Assembly (NCBI GenBank): GCA_027486795.1
Contig: JAIXOI010000032.1
Coordinates: 1-45,975, forward strand
Source: Sphingobacteriales bacterium
Lineage (GTDB): Bacteria; Bacteroidota; Bacteroidia; Chitinophagales; CAIOSU01
DNA length: 45,975 nt
Direction of reading: 5' to 3'
The translations under genes were made by a program, and so were the position numbers. Positions 8,084-15,627 of the stretch are shown piece after piece; position 1 is the stretch's first letter; each line of letters opens with the position of its first letter. The notes below the pieces were generated by a model. The model did no database searches. It saw only the letters and a list, made by a program, of their open reading frames with translations, and had not been told where the DNA came from.

Positions 8084-11000
8084 TTAGCTCAAACTCCTAA
8101 AGTCCACCGGCACTACTTTACTTACGCCAGGCTCTTGCATCGTAACACCATAGATAACGTCCACGGATGCCATGGTGGCCTTGTTGTGGGTAACCATAAT
8201 AAACTGCGACTCTTGGCTGAACTGCCTGATGGCTCCATTGAACTTGCCGATGTTGGTATCGTCTAGTGGGGCATCCACCTCATCGAGCACGCAGAAGGGG
8301 GCAGGCTTTAGTAGGTATAGGGCAAACAGTATGGCCAGTGCTGTGAGGGTTTTCTCGCCACCAGATAGCTGGTCTATTACCAATGGGCGCTTGCCTTTGG
8401 GGCGGGCAATAATCTCAATCGGCGATTCCAGCGGATTGTCGGGTTGGGTGAGGGTAAGGTCGCAGGTATCGTCTTCGGTAAACAAGCTTCGGAATACCAT
8501 CTGGAAATTGTTGCGCACCGAGGTAAAAGCATCCATAAACTTACCTTTAGCCAAGGTCTCAATCTCGTCCATAGTTGCCATTAATGATTCTTTGGCCTTT
8601 ACCAAATCTTCGCGTTGTGCCGTTATAAAAACGTGGCGCTGTTGCATTTCATCGAAAGCCTCTACCGCCATGGGGTTTATCTCACCAAAGGTTTCAATTC
8701 GGTGGCGCATGCGTCCCACTTCTTCTTGCACTTCATGTAGGGTGCGTTCTTCACTGGGCTGCGCGTCCAGCAGGTCGTTTATATCCAAGTTAAACTCTAC
8801 CGATAGGCGCTCTTTCAGGCCATTTAGTTCAAGTTTAAGCTCATTGGTTTTGTCTTTGGTTTGGTCCAAGCGGCCCAGTATTTCGGTTTGCTGCTTGTGC
8901 CAATTGCGTATGCGCTCTTCAATGTTTTGTATCTGCTCGCGGGCTTTGAAAAAGTTAGCTTCAAACTCCGTCAATCCGGTATGGCTGGTGCTGCGCTGGT
9001 TATACAGCTCGCTCAGCTCCATTTCCAGTTTGGCTGCCGTTGCGTCAAGGGTAGCAATCTTTTCGGTGGCAATTTTGTATTCCTCCTTATTTTGCAATTC
9101 GCGCAGCTGAATCTCATTCAGGCGGTTTTGCGTAAAAGTTTCCTCCTGCGCCAGCTGAGCCACCAAGTTGTTTTGCTGATGGAACTTGATGTTCTGCTCA
9201 TTGAATTTGGCCGAGGCATCGGCAGCCGTTTGCGAAGTTTGCCCAAACCGCTCTTGGAGCGTAGCATATTGTTGGTCAATGGTCGCTTTCTCGCCCTTCA
9301 GGGTCTCTGCCAGTTGCAGGTGGCTGGTAAGCAAAGCTTCAATGCCATCAATCTTCTCCTGTATGCTCGTGTTCTTTTTATGGAATTCGTCCAGAAACGT
9401 TTGGTAATTCTCTATTCGGGTTTGCATGCTGGCCAACTTATTGTCGGCTTGGTTTACTGTTTGGCGGGCCGTTTGTATGGCAGGCTGCTTGGTGGCCAGT
9501 TTTAGCTTCTGTATGGTCTGGTCTAGTTGCTTAATGTTGCGGTCGGTGTTGCGGCGCTTTTCTTGTAATTCCTCAATCTCTACCTTCAGCTTTTCCAGTG
9601 TCTTGCTTCGGCCTATTCTCATGCCTTCAAACAAGCCCACCGAGCCACCCGAAACACTGTGCGGGGTGCGTATTACCTTGCCGTTTTGCGATAGGAAGAT
9701 GGCCTTGTTTTGTGCTGTCGCGTTGGTGCGCAGCTCAGGTATGTCGTTCTCGTTTACAATGTACACGTGCTCTAGCAAAAAGGCGGCCAGCTTGCGGTAT
9801 TGCGGGTCGGCTTCAATTACTTCCGTGGCGGGTATAGCATTCGGCAACATCAGCGGCGAATCGGGCTGATATGTCGCAAAGTCAGATAGCAAAAAGCAAT
9901 TAATGCGGCCTTTGCTGGCTTGGTTCAGCAACCCGATGGCGTCTTGTGCGCTTTCGGCATCCCCAGCTACTAGGTAATTTAAGAAAGGCTCTAAATAGCT
10001 CTCAATGGTTACCCTGTAGTCTTCTTTGCAATAGATGATATCGGATAACACGGGCGCATTGGCCAGTTTGTGATTCTGCTTTTTTAGGAACTTAATGCTA
10101 TCCGGAAAGCCCTCTAAATTCTCAATCAGGCTTTTGTTCAGGTTGTATTCGTTTTGCTTGCTGTCCAATAGGCGTTGCTCTTTGGCTGCTAGTTGGCGAG
10201 TTTTTTCGAGCGCTTGAGTATTGTCTACCAACTCGCGCTGTATGCCTTCTTCCTCTTTTACCAAGGTCTCCACCAATTGCTGCTGCTCGGTGCGTTCCTT
10301 TTGCAAGATCTCTAGGTCTCGCTTCAATATGCCGAGGCTGTTCTCACGGTCCTTTACGTCGTTTATGTTCTGCTCAATCGATTTATAAAACTGTTCCTTT
10401 TGGCTCAATTGTATGGCTGCGTCTTTTTCGGCTTGGTATATCTTCTTTTCCAGTTCTTGCCGCTGGTTGCTCACGCTATCAAGCTCGGTTTTGGCTGCTA
10501 GTTGTGCTTCTTTGGTAGTTGTTTGGGCCTCGCTCAGTAGCTTTATTTCTGCTTCCAGCCCTTTTATAGCTGATTCTTGGGCGGTTTTCCGCTCGATCAG
10601 TTCAGTCAGTTTTTTGCGTAAATCGCCCTGTACTTGACTGCTTTCGCTTTCTTGGCGCGCCAAACTTGCTATTTTGTCGTTCAGGAAGCTCTTTTGCTGT
10701 ATGGCGCCGTTCTTGTCGCTTTCCTTCTTATTGATGTTGTTTATCAGCTCGTTTAGCTCCTTTTGGCGGCTGTTTAGGTGTTTTTCCTTTTCCAGTATAT
10801 CCAGCTTCTCCTTCTCCAATTCTGCCTCTAGCTGGCGCAGGCGCACCTCAATCTCTAGCTTGGTATTGTTGTCCTCTTTACGCTTCGTTTCTAGTTCGTC
10901 AAACCCCTTGCGGTAAGCCGCTACATGGTACTTGGCCAGTTCCACACTCAGCTCTTTATACTCTTCGCGCATTTTGTAAAAGCGCTTGGTTTTTTTGGCT

Positions 11001-11623
11001 TGGTTTTCGAGGGTTTTAAGGTTGTTGTTAATCTCAAAAAGTAAGTCCTCCACGCGTGCCAAATCGGCATCGGTGCTTTGCAGCTTGCTTAGGGTTTCTT
11101 TTTTGCGGGCCTTGAATTTTGATACCCCTGCCGCTTGCTCAAACAGCCTACGGCGGCTATTATCGCGGTCGTTCAGTATCTCGTCAATCATCTTTAGCTC
11201 AATAATGGCGTAGCTATCGCTACTGATGCCGGTATCGAGAAAGAGGTTGCTGATGTCCTTCAAGCGGCACGGCACGCCATTGATGCGATACTCACTGTCG
11301 CCGCTGCGGTGCAGTATACGGGTAATGGTTACGTGCGTAAACTCCGTGGATAGCAGCCCGCGGTTGTTCTCAAAACTCAACGATACCTCGGCCATACCGC
11401 TCGGCTTGCGGTTGCGCGACCCATTGAAAATCAGGTTGCTCATTTTCTCTGAACGCAAGTTGCTGGTGCGCTGCTCGCCAATTACCCAGCGGATGGCATC
11501 TACCACGTTGCTTTTACCACTGCCGTTGGGGCCCACCACGCCCGTGATGTTCTCATTGAAGTTTATAACCGTTTTATCGGCAAAACTTTTGAAACCCTTA
11601 ATTTCTAGACTGGTCAGTTTCAA
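8084..11623 (-). CDS. smc: chromosome segregation ATPase SMC
   Basis: This 1179-aa protein has the complete SMC architecture. Walker A GPNGSGKS lies at residues 32-39, with a long coiled coil at about 170-500. A globular hinge at about 510-650 includes GFPDSIKFLKKQNHKL and SVSGGSVGLFEGMRIGRSK, and a second coiled coil runs at about 670-1010. A C-terminal head carries the ABC signature LSGGEKTLTALAILFALY and Walker B FCVLDEVDAPLDD. It forms a dimer that, with ScpA/ScpB, compacts and segregates the chromosome. No scp gene is present here. The start codon is TTG at 11623; the upstream in-frame codons contain no ATG before a stop. A TAAATTTG promoter box lies 25 bp upstream. Confidence 0.97.
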   Translation of the reverse strand: MKLTSLEIKGFKSFADKTVINFNENITGVVGPNGSGKSNVVDAIRWVIGEQRTSNLRSEKMSNLIFNGSRNRKPSGMAEVSLSFENNRGLLSTEFTHVTITRILHRSGDSEYRINGVPCRLKDISNLFLDTGISSDSYAIIELKMIDEILNDRDNSRRRLFEQAAGVSKFKARKKETLSKLQSTDADLARVEDLLFEINNNLKTLENQAKKTKRFYKMREEYKELSVELAKYHVAAYRKGFDELETKRKEDNNTKLEIEVRLRQLEAELEKEKLDILEKEKHLNSRQKELNELINNINKKESDKNGAIQQKSFLNDKIASLARQESESSQVQGDLRKKLTELIERKTAQESAIKGLEAEIKLLSEAQTTTKEAQLAAKTELDSVSNQRQELEKKIYQAEKDAAIQLSQKEQFYKSIEQNINDVKDRENSLGILKRDLEILQKERTEQQQLVETLVKEEEGIQRELVDNTQALEKTRQLAAKEQRLLDSKQNEYNLNKSLIENLEGFPDSIKFLKKQNHKLANAPVLSDIIYCKEDYRVTIESYLEPFLNYLVAGDAESAQDAIGLLNQASKGRINCFLLSDFATYQPDSPLMLPNAIPATEVIEADPQYRKLAAFLLEHVYIVNENDIPELRTNATAQNKAIFLSQNGKVIRTPHSVSGGSVGLFEGMRIGRSKTLEKLKVEIEELQEKRRNTDRNIKQLDQTIQKLKLATKQPAIQTARQTVNQADNKLASMQTRIENYQTFLDEFHKKNTSIQEKIDGIEALLTSHLQLAETLKGEKATIDQQYATLQERFGQTSQTAADASAKFNEQNIKFHQQNNLVAQLAQEETFTQNRLNEIQLRELQNKEEYKIATEKIATLDATAAKLEMELSELYNQRSTSHTGLTEFEANFFKAREQIQNIEERIRNWHKQQTEILGRLDQTKDKTNELKLELNGLKERLSVEFNLDINDLLDAQPSEERTLHEVQEEVGRMRHRIETFGEINPMAVEAFDEMQQRHVFITAQREDLVKAKESLMATMDEIETLAKGKFMDAFTSVRNNFQMVFRSLFTEDDTCDLTLTQPDNPLESPIEIIARPKGKRPLVIDQLSGGEKTLTALAILFALYLLKPAPFCVLDEVDAPLDDTNIGKFNGAIRQFSQESQFIMVTHNKATMASVDVIYGVTMQEPGVSKVVPVDFRSLS

Positions 11624-11648
11624 GGCGCGGTAGTGTTTATGCGGAGGG

Positions 11649-11656
11649 CAAATTTA
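11649..11656 (-). promoter_or_regulatory. -7 box TAAATTTG for smc
   Basis: On the minus strand TAAATTTG matches TAnnTTTG exactly, 25 bp before the TTG start of smc. The spacing is nearly the same as for the gldC-like gene. Confidence 0.45.
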
Positions 11657-11728
11657 AAGAAAATGTACCAATGTGCTGATGTGCAAATGTGCTAATTTGG
11701 TTGCGGGTTGTGGGTTGAGCTTTTAGTC

Positions 11729-11747
11729 CCTCTCCCTTTGGGAGAGG
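11729..11747. repeat. CCTCTCCC-TTT-GGGAGAGG hairpin
   Basis: Perfect 8-bp stem with a TTT loop, followed by TTAGGTGAGGG. Elements of this form (CCCTCTCC...GGAGAGG...GTGAGGG) are familiar intergenic palindromes in Bacteroidetes. No T-run follows, so I call it a REP-like repeat and not a terminator. Confidence 0.5.
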
Positions 11748-11806
11748 TTAGGTGAGGGCTCTTCGGTTGGGTTGTAAAGTCCCAACTTTCCAATTTGCTC
11801 TATCTA

Positions 11807-11949
11807 GGGTTTTGTCGTCCAGGAAGTGAGGTTTAATGAGGCTTGTAACTTTCCCACATACTATTTTACCTTTTCAAATTTCACCTTTCACAATTCTCAT
11901 TTAAACTGGGGTTTTGTCGTCCAGGAAGTGAGTATTGGTGGGGCTTGTA
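11807..11949. repeat. 41-bp direct repeat, two copies 102 bp apart
   Basis: Copies at 11807-11847 and 11909-11949 share an identical 24-bp core (TTTTGTCGTCCAGGAAGTGA lies inside it) and an identical GCTTGTA end, with a variable middle of about 10 bp. The copies align without gaps. There is no coding sense to them, and nothing in the spacing suggests CRISPR. Confidence 0.65.
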
Positions 11950-12013
11950 GGCTTGGTTTTTGTTATTTTCTTCTTCTTTTTTGGTTTTGTTAGGCATTGT
12001 CAAACCTATTTCT

Positions 12014-12058
12014 TAAATTTGTATCGTGCACGATATAATTGTAAACGATACAAATTTA
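12014..12058 (+). promoter_or_regulatory. operator/promoter of the DoxX-Gpx-OhrR operon
   Basis: TAAATTTGTATCGT (12014-12027) and ACGATACAAATTTA (12045-12058) form a perfect 14-bp inverted repeat with a 17-bp spacer. Nested within it are the perfect 12-bp palindrome ATCGTGCACGAT (12023-12034) and TATAATTGTA (12034-12043), which resembles the TACAATT/AATTGTA dyads bound by OhrR regulators. The first 8 bases, TAAATTTG, are an exact -7 box, so a protein bound here would cover the promoter. The DoxX ATG follows 6 bp after the repeat. Since the last gene of the operon encodes an OhrR-type repressor, autoregulation by peroxide is the natural reading. Confidence 0.7.
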
Positions 12059-12063
12059 CAGCT

Positions 12064-12483
12064 ATGCAAAAGACAAGCACTTTACAAAATATATTGCGCA
12101 TCGCGTTGGGGGCTTTTATGCTTTTGGCAGGTATCGGGCATCTTACTTTTCAACGAGAGGAGTTTCAGGCACAGGTACCCAATTGGGTGCCGTTGGGCAA
12201 AGATTTGGTAGTGGTGCTTTCGGGTGTGGTCGAAATATTGTTTGGGCTAGGTATGATACTTTGGACCAAACAAAAGGCTACCATTGGTGTTCTGTTGGCA
12301 GTGTTTTTGGTGCTGGTTTTTCCGGGCAACGTTGCCCAATATACCAATGGTATTGATGCATTCGGCCTCGATACCGACCAAAAGCGATTGATACGCCTAT
12401 TTTTTCAACCCGTGCTTATTGTTTGGGCGTTGTGGTCAACAGGTTCTTTGGCGCATTTAATCAACAAGATAAAAAAGCAATAA
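12064..12483 (+). CDS. DoxX-family membrane protein
   Basis: From the ATG at 12064 the product is 139 aa with about four hydrophobic segments: LRIALGAFMLLAGIGHL near residues 11-27, VVVLSGVVEILFGLGMIL near 49-66, IGVLLAVFLVLVFPGN near 73-88, and LFFQPVLIVWALW near 111-123. This is the DoxX/SURF4-like layout, in which the first segment ends in GxxHL. Some DoxX-like proteins take part in redox and thiol stress responses. I set the start at 12064 because the longer open frame begins with low-complexity sequence and runs through the operator. The gene ends 2 bp before the peroxidase start. Confidence 0.8.
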   Translation: MQKTSTLQNILRIALGAFMLLAGIGHLTFQREEFQAQVPNWVPLGKDLVVVLSGVVEILFGLGMILWTKQKATIGVLLAVFLVLVFPGNVAQYTNGIDAFGLDTDQKRLIRLFFQPVLIVWALWSTGSLAHLINKIKKQ

Positions 12484-12485
12484 CA

Positions 12486-12971
12486 ATGGATACAGCATTT
12501 TATGATTTGGAGGCCAAGAGCTTGCAAGGCAAGCCGGTAAAAATGGACAACTACAAAGGCAAAGTGGTATTGGTGGTAAACACTGCTAGCAAGTGCGGCC
12601 TTACGCCCCAATACGAAGGCCTGGAAAAACTATACACCAAGTACAAAGACGATGGGTTAGTGGTGCTTGGTTTCCCGTGCAACCAGTTTGGCGCGCAAGA
12701 GCCTGGTGGTGCCAACGATATACAGGAGTTTTGCCAAGTTAACTATGGTGTGAGTTTCCCTATCATGGAGAAGATTGACGTAAATGGCACCAACACGCAC
12801 CCGGTGTTTAAATACCTCAAATCGAAACTGGGTGGCTTTTTGGGCAGTGGCATTAAATGGAACTTTACCAAGTTTATAATAGACAAAAACGGTAAGCCGA
12901 TTGAGCGTTTTTCGCCAATTACCAAACCCGAGGCCATTGAACCCATGATTAAAAAATTATTGGGGAAATGA
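12486..12971 (+). CDS. glutathione peroxidase family protein (probably thioredoxin-dependent)
   Basis: The 161-aa protein is a thioredoxin-fold peroxidase of the glutathione peroxidase family. The peroxidatic cysteine is Cys37 in NTASKCGLTPQY, FPCNQFGAQEPG supplies the conserved Cys65 and Gln71, and WNFTKF at 125-130 is the third signature. Cys83 in EFCQ is at the position used as resolving cysteine by thioredoxin-dependent members, so I expect reduction by thioredoxin and not glutathione. It reduces H2O2 and organic hydroperoxides in the cytosol. The start is the ATG at 12486, 2 bp after the DoxX stop; its stop overlaps the regulator's ATG. Confidence 0.92.
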   Translation: MDTAFYDLEAKSLQGKPVKMDNYKGKVVLVVNTASKCGLTPQYEGLEKLYTKYKDDGLVVLGFPCNQFGAQEPGGANDIQEFCQVNYGVSFPIMEKIDVNGTNTHPVFKYLKSKLGGFLGSGIKWNFTKFIIDKNGKPIERFSPITKPEAIEPMIKKLLGK

Positions 12972-13417
12972 AGCATGAGGAGTTGCTATACTTGGAAAAC
13001 CAACTGTGTTTTCCGCTATACGCCGCATCGCGACTTACTACCCAAATGTACGGCCCGCTGCTGCAGGAGCTGGATATAACCTATCCGCAATACTTGGTGC
13101 TGTTGGTGCTGTGGCAGCGGGGGGCTTTGTCGGTAACCGAGATTGGCGGGCTACTCTTGCTCGATACAAACACGCTTACCCCATTGCTAAAGCGCATGGA
13201 AGAAAAGGGCCTGCTGGTAAGGTCGCGCTCAAAAGAAGACGCGCGTAGCGTGCTGGTAAGCCTTAGCCCGGCGGGGCAGCAGTTGAAAGAGAAAGCCCTG
13301 TGTGTGCCCATGCAGGTTATTGCCAATTTCCGGGCCGGCGGCACCCTTACCCACGAGGAGGTTGTGGCGTTTAAAGCAACGCTGCATAAAATAGTGGGGG
13401 CGTTGGCGGCGGAGTAG
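12968..13417 (+). CDS. OhrR-type MarR-family peroxide-sensing repressor
   Basis: The 149-aa winged-helix regulator begins ENQLCFPLYAASR, then LLQELDITYPQYLVLLVLW, the OhrR signature. Cys14 is the expected sensing cysteine, and Cys112 lies where two-cysteine OhrR proteins form an intersubunit disulfide. The DNA-binding region is about residues 55-90 (LSVTEIGGLLLLDTNTLTPL, then a wing with KEDARS). Oxidation by organic peroxide would release the repressor from DNA. The ATG overlaps the peroxidase stop as ATGA, so translation is coupled. With the inverted repeat over the promoter this makes a self-contained, autoregulated peroxide switch. Confidence 0.9.
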   Translation: MKHEELLYLENQLCFPLYAASRLTTQMYGPLLQELDITYPQYLVLLVLWQRGALSVTEIGGLLLLDTNTLTPLLKRMEEKGLLVRSRSKEDARSVLVSLSPAGQQLKEKALCVPMQVIANFRAGGTLTHEEVVAFKATLHKIVGALAAE

Positions 13418-13418
13418 G

Positions 13419-13535
13419 AGGGGCTTTGTGTTTTGTGCACCTGTTACATGGTCTGGCTCTGTTGGAGCCAAGTAGGCGCAGCCTACCAACAATAACTGCA
13501 CGTAGGCCTGAAATACCCTACGAGCAGAATGGGGG
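13419..13535. repeat. structured direct repeat, copy 1
   Basis: Matches 14319-14435 over about 115 bp without gaps, at an offset of exactly 900 bp, with about 12 mismatches. It contains the hairpins TGGCTC-TGTTG-GAGCCA and GTAGGC-GCA-GCCTAC. In copy 2 the second stem changes on both sides (T to C on one arm, A to G on the other) and keeps pairing. It begins just after the OhrR stop. Confidence 0.7.
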
Positions 13536-13576
13536 ACATACTTGCGCCAGATAGTGGGACAACCGGCTTCCGCAGC

Positions 13577-14122
13577 CTAGTAATCCCAACGATTGTAATA
13601 ACTATTGGGGTTGTACATATCAATGGAAGAGCCCAGTAGCCATGCGTTGGAATGCCTTACGCAGTCTTTTATTTTGAAGGAGTAATCAGCCCCCTTGAAT
13701 TTGAAGTGGATGGCAATTTCAGCTTTTTCCATCTTGTTTTCCTTGAGATGCTTAAAGTCGATATAGTCGAAACTGGATTCTTTGATGTTGATGCTCTGTT
13801 CTTCTATTGCAGCCTTAAACTCTTCAAATGATTTCTTAAAGGATGCAATATTTTGTTTCAGCTGGTTTTCGCTTCGCGTTAGCTCACGTTGTTTTTCGTC
13901 TTCACTAAGGGCGGAATTTGAAATAATTTCCTTCAACTCTTCAAAATCTGGCTGAAGCGCCACCAGTTTGTCGTAATTATCGGTTTGTATTATGGTGAAA
14001 ACGTGTTTTGCAAAGGCTTCCATATCTTGAATTTGCTCCGTCTTTCTTTGGAAAGAAGTTTCTGGGGTAGAGGAGCAGCCATACAAAAAGGCTAGTGTTG
14101 AGAAGAATAATATTTTGGTCAT
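13577..14122 (-). CDS. predicted lipoprotein, function unknown
   Basis: The 181-aa protein has a lipoprotein signal peptide, MTKILFFSTLAFLYGC, with the lipidated cysteine at residue 16. A Ser/Thr linker is followed by a charged, mostly helical region (about residues 28-110) with coiled-coil-like stretches such as LSEDEKQRELTRSENQLKQN. The C-terminal part, EIAIHFKFKGADYSFKIKDC, looks like beta strands. I recognise no family. It stands alone between the two direct repeats, so it could be the cargo of a small repeat-bounded cassette, but its base composition is not clearly different from neighbours. Confidence 0.72.
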   Translation of the reverse strand: MTKILFFSTLAFLYGCSSTPETSFQRKTEQIQDMEAFAKHVFTIIQTDNYDKLVALQPDFEELKEIISNSALSEDEKQRELTRSENQLKQNIASFKKSFEEFKAAIEEQSINIKESSFDYIDFKHLKENKMEKAEIAIHFKFKGADYSFKIKDCVRHSNAWLLGSSIDMYNPNSYYNRWDY

Positions 14123-14318
14123 ATTAGGTATGGATGTGTACGCGTAAAAATAAACAAATTGTGGTTAATCTATATTCCAAGTTACTTCGCTTGTACCACA
14201 AATTCCTTGACTTTACCTCCCCATCGCCCCAACCTTCTCCTCACTCGTCCTTGTCTTCAAGACGAGGATAAAACGGACCCAGCCTTAGGCGGGGACGCCA
14301 GTAATTGCGAAACAGACA
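14123..14318. other. spacer with a 10-bp hairpin next to repeat copy 2
   Basis: No gene. TCCTTGTCTT (14248-14257) pairs with AAGACGAGGA (14259-14268) with one G-T wobble. The following GC-rich sequence, CCTTAGGCGGGGACGCC, leads into repeat copy 2 and looks like part of the same dispersed intergenic element. Confidence 0.4.
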
Positions 14319-14435
14319 AGGGGCTTTGTGTTTTGTGTACCTGTTACGAGGACTGGCTCTGTTGGAGCCAAGCAGGCGCAACCTGCCAACAATAATTGCA
14401 CGCAGGCCTGAAATAGGCTAAGAGCAGAATGGGGG
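14319..14435. repeat. structured direct repeat, copy 2
   Basis: Second copy of the element at 13419-13535. Here the second stem reads GCAGG-CGCAA-CCTGC. The element ends just before the stacked palindromes upstream of the zinc-ribbon gene. Confidence 0.7.
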
Positions 14436-14443
14436 CAGCAAAC

Positions 14444-14462
14444 TATCCACATTTGTGGATAA
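14444..14462. promoter_or_regulatory. 18-bp palindrome made of two facing DnaA-box-like sites
   Basis: TATCCACATTTGTGGATA is a perfect palindrome. On the minus strand 14462-14454 reads TTATCCACA, an exact match to the strong DnaA box; the plus-strand half is CTATCCACA. It lies 58 bp before the zinc-ribbon start. Two boxes alone do not make an origin, so it may be an operator that only resembles DnaA boxes. Confidence 0.45.
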
Positions 14463-14473
14463 TTTAATAGTTG

Positions 14474-14509
14474 TTGAACAAATGAATTTTTATAGATTCA
14501 TTTGTTCAA
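14474..14509. promoter_or_regulatory. 14-bp inverted repeat directly upstream of the zinc-ribbon gene
   Basis: TTGAACAAATGAAT and ATTCATTTGTTCAA form a perfect 14-bp inverted repeat around an 8-nt spacer. It ends 10 bp before the ATG at 14520, the position expected of an operator or of a 5'-UTR hairpin covering the ribosome-binding region. No exact -7 box was found here, though the right arm contains ATTTG. Confidence 0.55.
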
Positions 14510-14519
14510 AAGATAGACT

Positions 14520-15623
14520 ATGAAATGTGTTAATTGTGAGAAAGTACTTGCTGAAAATTCACTTTACTGTGGCAATTGTGGTTTTCAAGTATCTTGCAAA
14601 GAATGTAAAAATATTCTAGGTAAGAATGAAAATTTTTGCACTGGATGTGGTGCGAGCATTCAACCAAAATCTTCAGTTGGAGCAGTTAATAAAATTAAAT
14701 TTAATGAGACTAGCTCTGAAAGGAGTTATGAAGTTGCATTTACGGATGAAGTAGGGAAAGAGGTAACGGATTTATTGAAAGGGATGTTGCAAACAAGGCT
14801 ATCTTCAGGTAATAGTCAATTTTCGGAATCAACGGAACGGTTAATTAGTCTTGATGTAAAACAAAGTGAAGATTACATTGAAGAGATTAAAGGGAAATCG
14901 AATGGTGAGAATAATGAACAGTATCCTCATATTAATGACCTTGTCAATGTAGTTAATGGTACAGAGGCAGATTGGATATTACTCTTTGCTTTTTATTCTA
15001 GTGAGTATGGTTATGGTACATTTTCGAAAGATCAAGTAGATATATTATATAAAGAAAATAGATATACTCCTGATAGGTCAAAAAATTTTTCGACTAACTG
15101 GAAAAAACTATTTTCAAATCGTTATATCTCAACCGTAAAGGAAAATACATTTAAGTTTGAAAGTGCCGGAAATAGCAAAATTAAAAAAATTCTTAATGGT
15201 GAAGATGTTAAGTCTAAGCCGACAAACAGAACAGTTGCAAAAGGAAAAGAAGGCAAAAAAACTCATGCGAAGGAAATAGATACAGAAAAGTTTGACGCCC
15301 ATGGTAATGATATAATACCCTCACTCGAGAAATTTTATGAAGAAAAGAACCCAGGTAAAAGCTCCACTACCAGGATTTTAGTTTTTGCATATTATGTGCA
15401 AATCATTGCTGGACAGAAATATTTTACCGAGGGTAATATTGATTATGCATACCGAGTACTGCATATTAAAGACAGGCCTGCTCATTTGGCCCAAACAATT
15501 ACAAATCAAAAGAATAGTGCAGATTGGTTTGATAGAAGCGAGGTTGATGGCAAAAAGGTCTGGACGGTAACGAGAACAGGGCAAATTTTTGTGGAGAGTA
15601 AATTACCGAAATCGAATAGCTAG
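14520..15623 (+). CDS. double zinc-ribbon protein with two predicted winged-helix-like domains
   Basis: The 367-aa protein starts with two zinc ribbons: Cys3, Cys6, Cys17, Cys20, then Cys26, Cys29, Cys40, Cys43. A linker leads to a domain at about 145-226 (ILLFAFYSSEYGYGTFSKDQ) and a second at about 283-360 (ILVFAYYVQIIAGQKYFTEG). Both have the same order of a hydrophobic helix ending in an aromatic pair, a Gly turn, then FT/FS and a following helix, as in small winged-helix folds. A Lys-rich linker (about 228-262) separates them. I recognise no named family for the whole. No signal peptide or membrane helix, so cytosolic; nucleic-acid binding is inferred. It is AT-rich, 4 bp upstream of the next gene, and follows stacked palindromes. 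Confidence 0.7.
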   Translation: MKCVNCEKVLAENSLYCGNCGFQVSCKECKNILGKNENFCTGCGASIQPKSSVGAVNKIKFNETSSERSYEVAFTDEVGKEVTDLLKGMLQTRLSSGNSQFSESTERLISLDVKQSEDYIEEIKGKSNGENNEQYPHINDLVNVVNGTEADWILLFAFYSSEYGYGTFSKDQVDILYKENRYTPDRSKNFSTNWKKLFSNRYISTVKENTFKFESAGNSKIKKILNGEDVKSKPTNRTVAKGKEGKKTHAKEIDTEKFDAHGNDIIPSLEKFYEEKNPGKSSTTRILVFAYYVQIIAGQKYFTEGNIDYAYRVLHIKDRPAHLAQTITNQKNSADWFDRSEVDGKKVWTVTRTGQIFVESKLPKSNS

Positions 15624-15627
15624 AGTT

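Larger units (their letters stand above)
11657..12013. other. gene-free spacer between smc and the DoxX operon
   Basis: No credible gene was found. The stretch holds AATGTGC words at 11666-11697, an 8-bp GC hairpin at 11729-11747, a 41-bp direct repeat pair at 11807 and 11909, and a pyrimidine-rich tract. An open frame from 11935 continues into the DoxX gene, but its first 43 codons are low-complexity and lie upstream of or inside the operator, so I do not count them as coding. Confidence 0.6.

Noticed and set aside
8172-9110. 312-codon open frame on the plus strand opposite smc, and several more to 11633
   Set aside because: They mirror the strongly biased codons of smc, have Ser/Arg/Leu-rich low-complexity products and no recognisable motif.
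11935-12063. 43 extra N-terminal codons for the DoxX protein
   Set aside because: Phe/Val-rich low complexity, and the stretch runs through the operator and -7 box; the ATG at 12064 begins a normal DoxX protein.
12423-12485. TTG-initiated extension of the glutathione peroxidase
   Set aside because: It would overlap the end of the DoxX gene and add residues outside the fold; the ATG at 12486 is 2 bp after the DoxX stop.
13006-13248. 80-codon plus-strand frame inside the OhrR gene
   Set aside because: Overlaps a clear, conserved gene in another frame and has no motif of its own.
13419-14435. Repeat-flanked lipoprotein considered as an insertion sequence or integron cassette
   Set aside because: No transposase, integrase, terminal inverted repeats or target duplication is visible; only the direct repeats support mobility.
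14444-14462. DnaA-box pair considered as a replication origin
   Set aside because: Only two facing boxes, no further boxes or AT-rich unwinding element, and no dnaA/dnaN-type neighbours.
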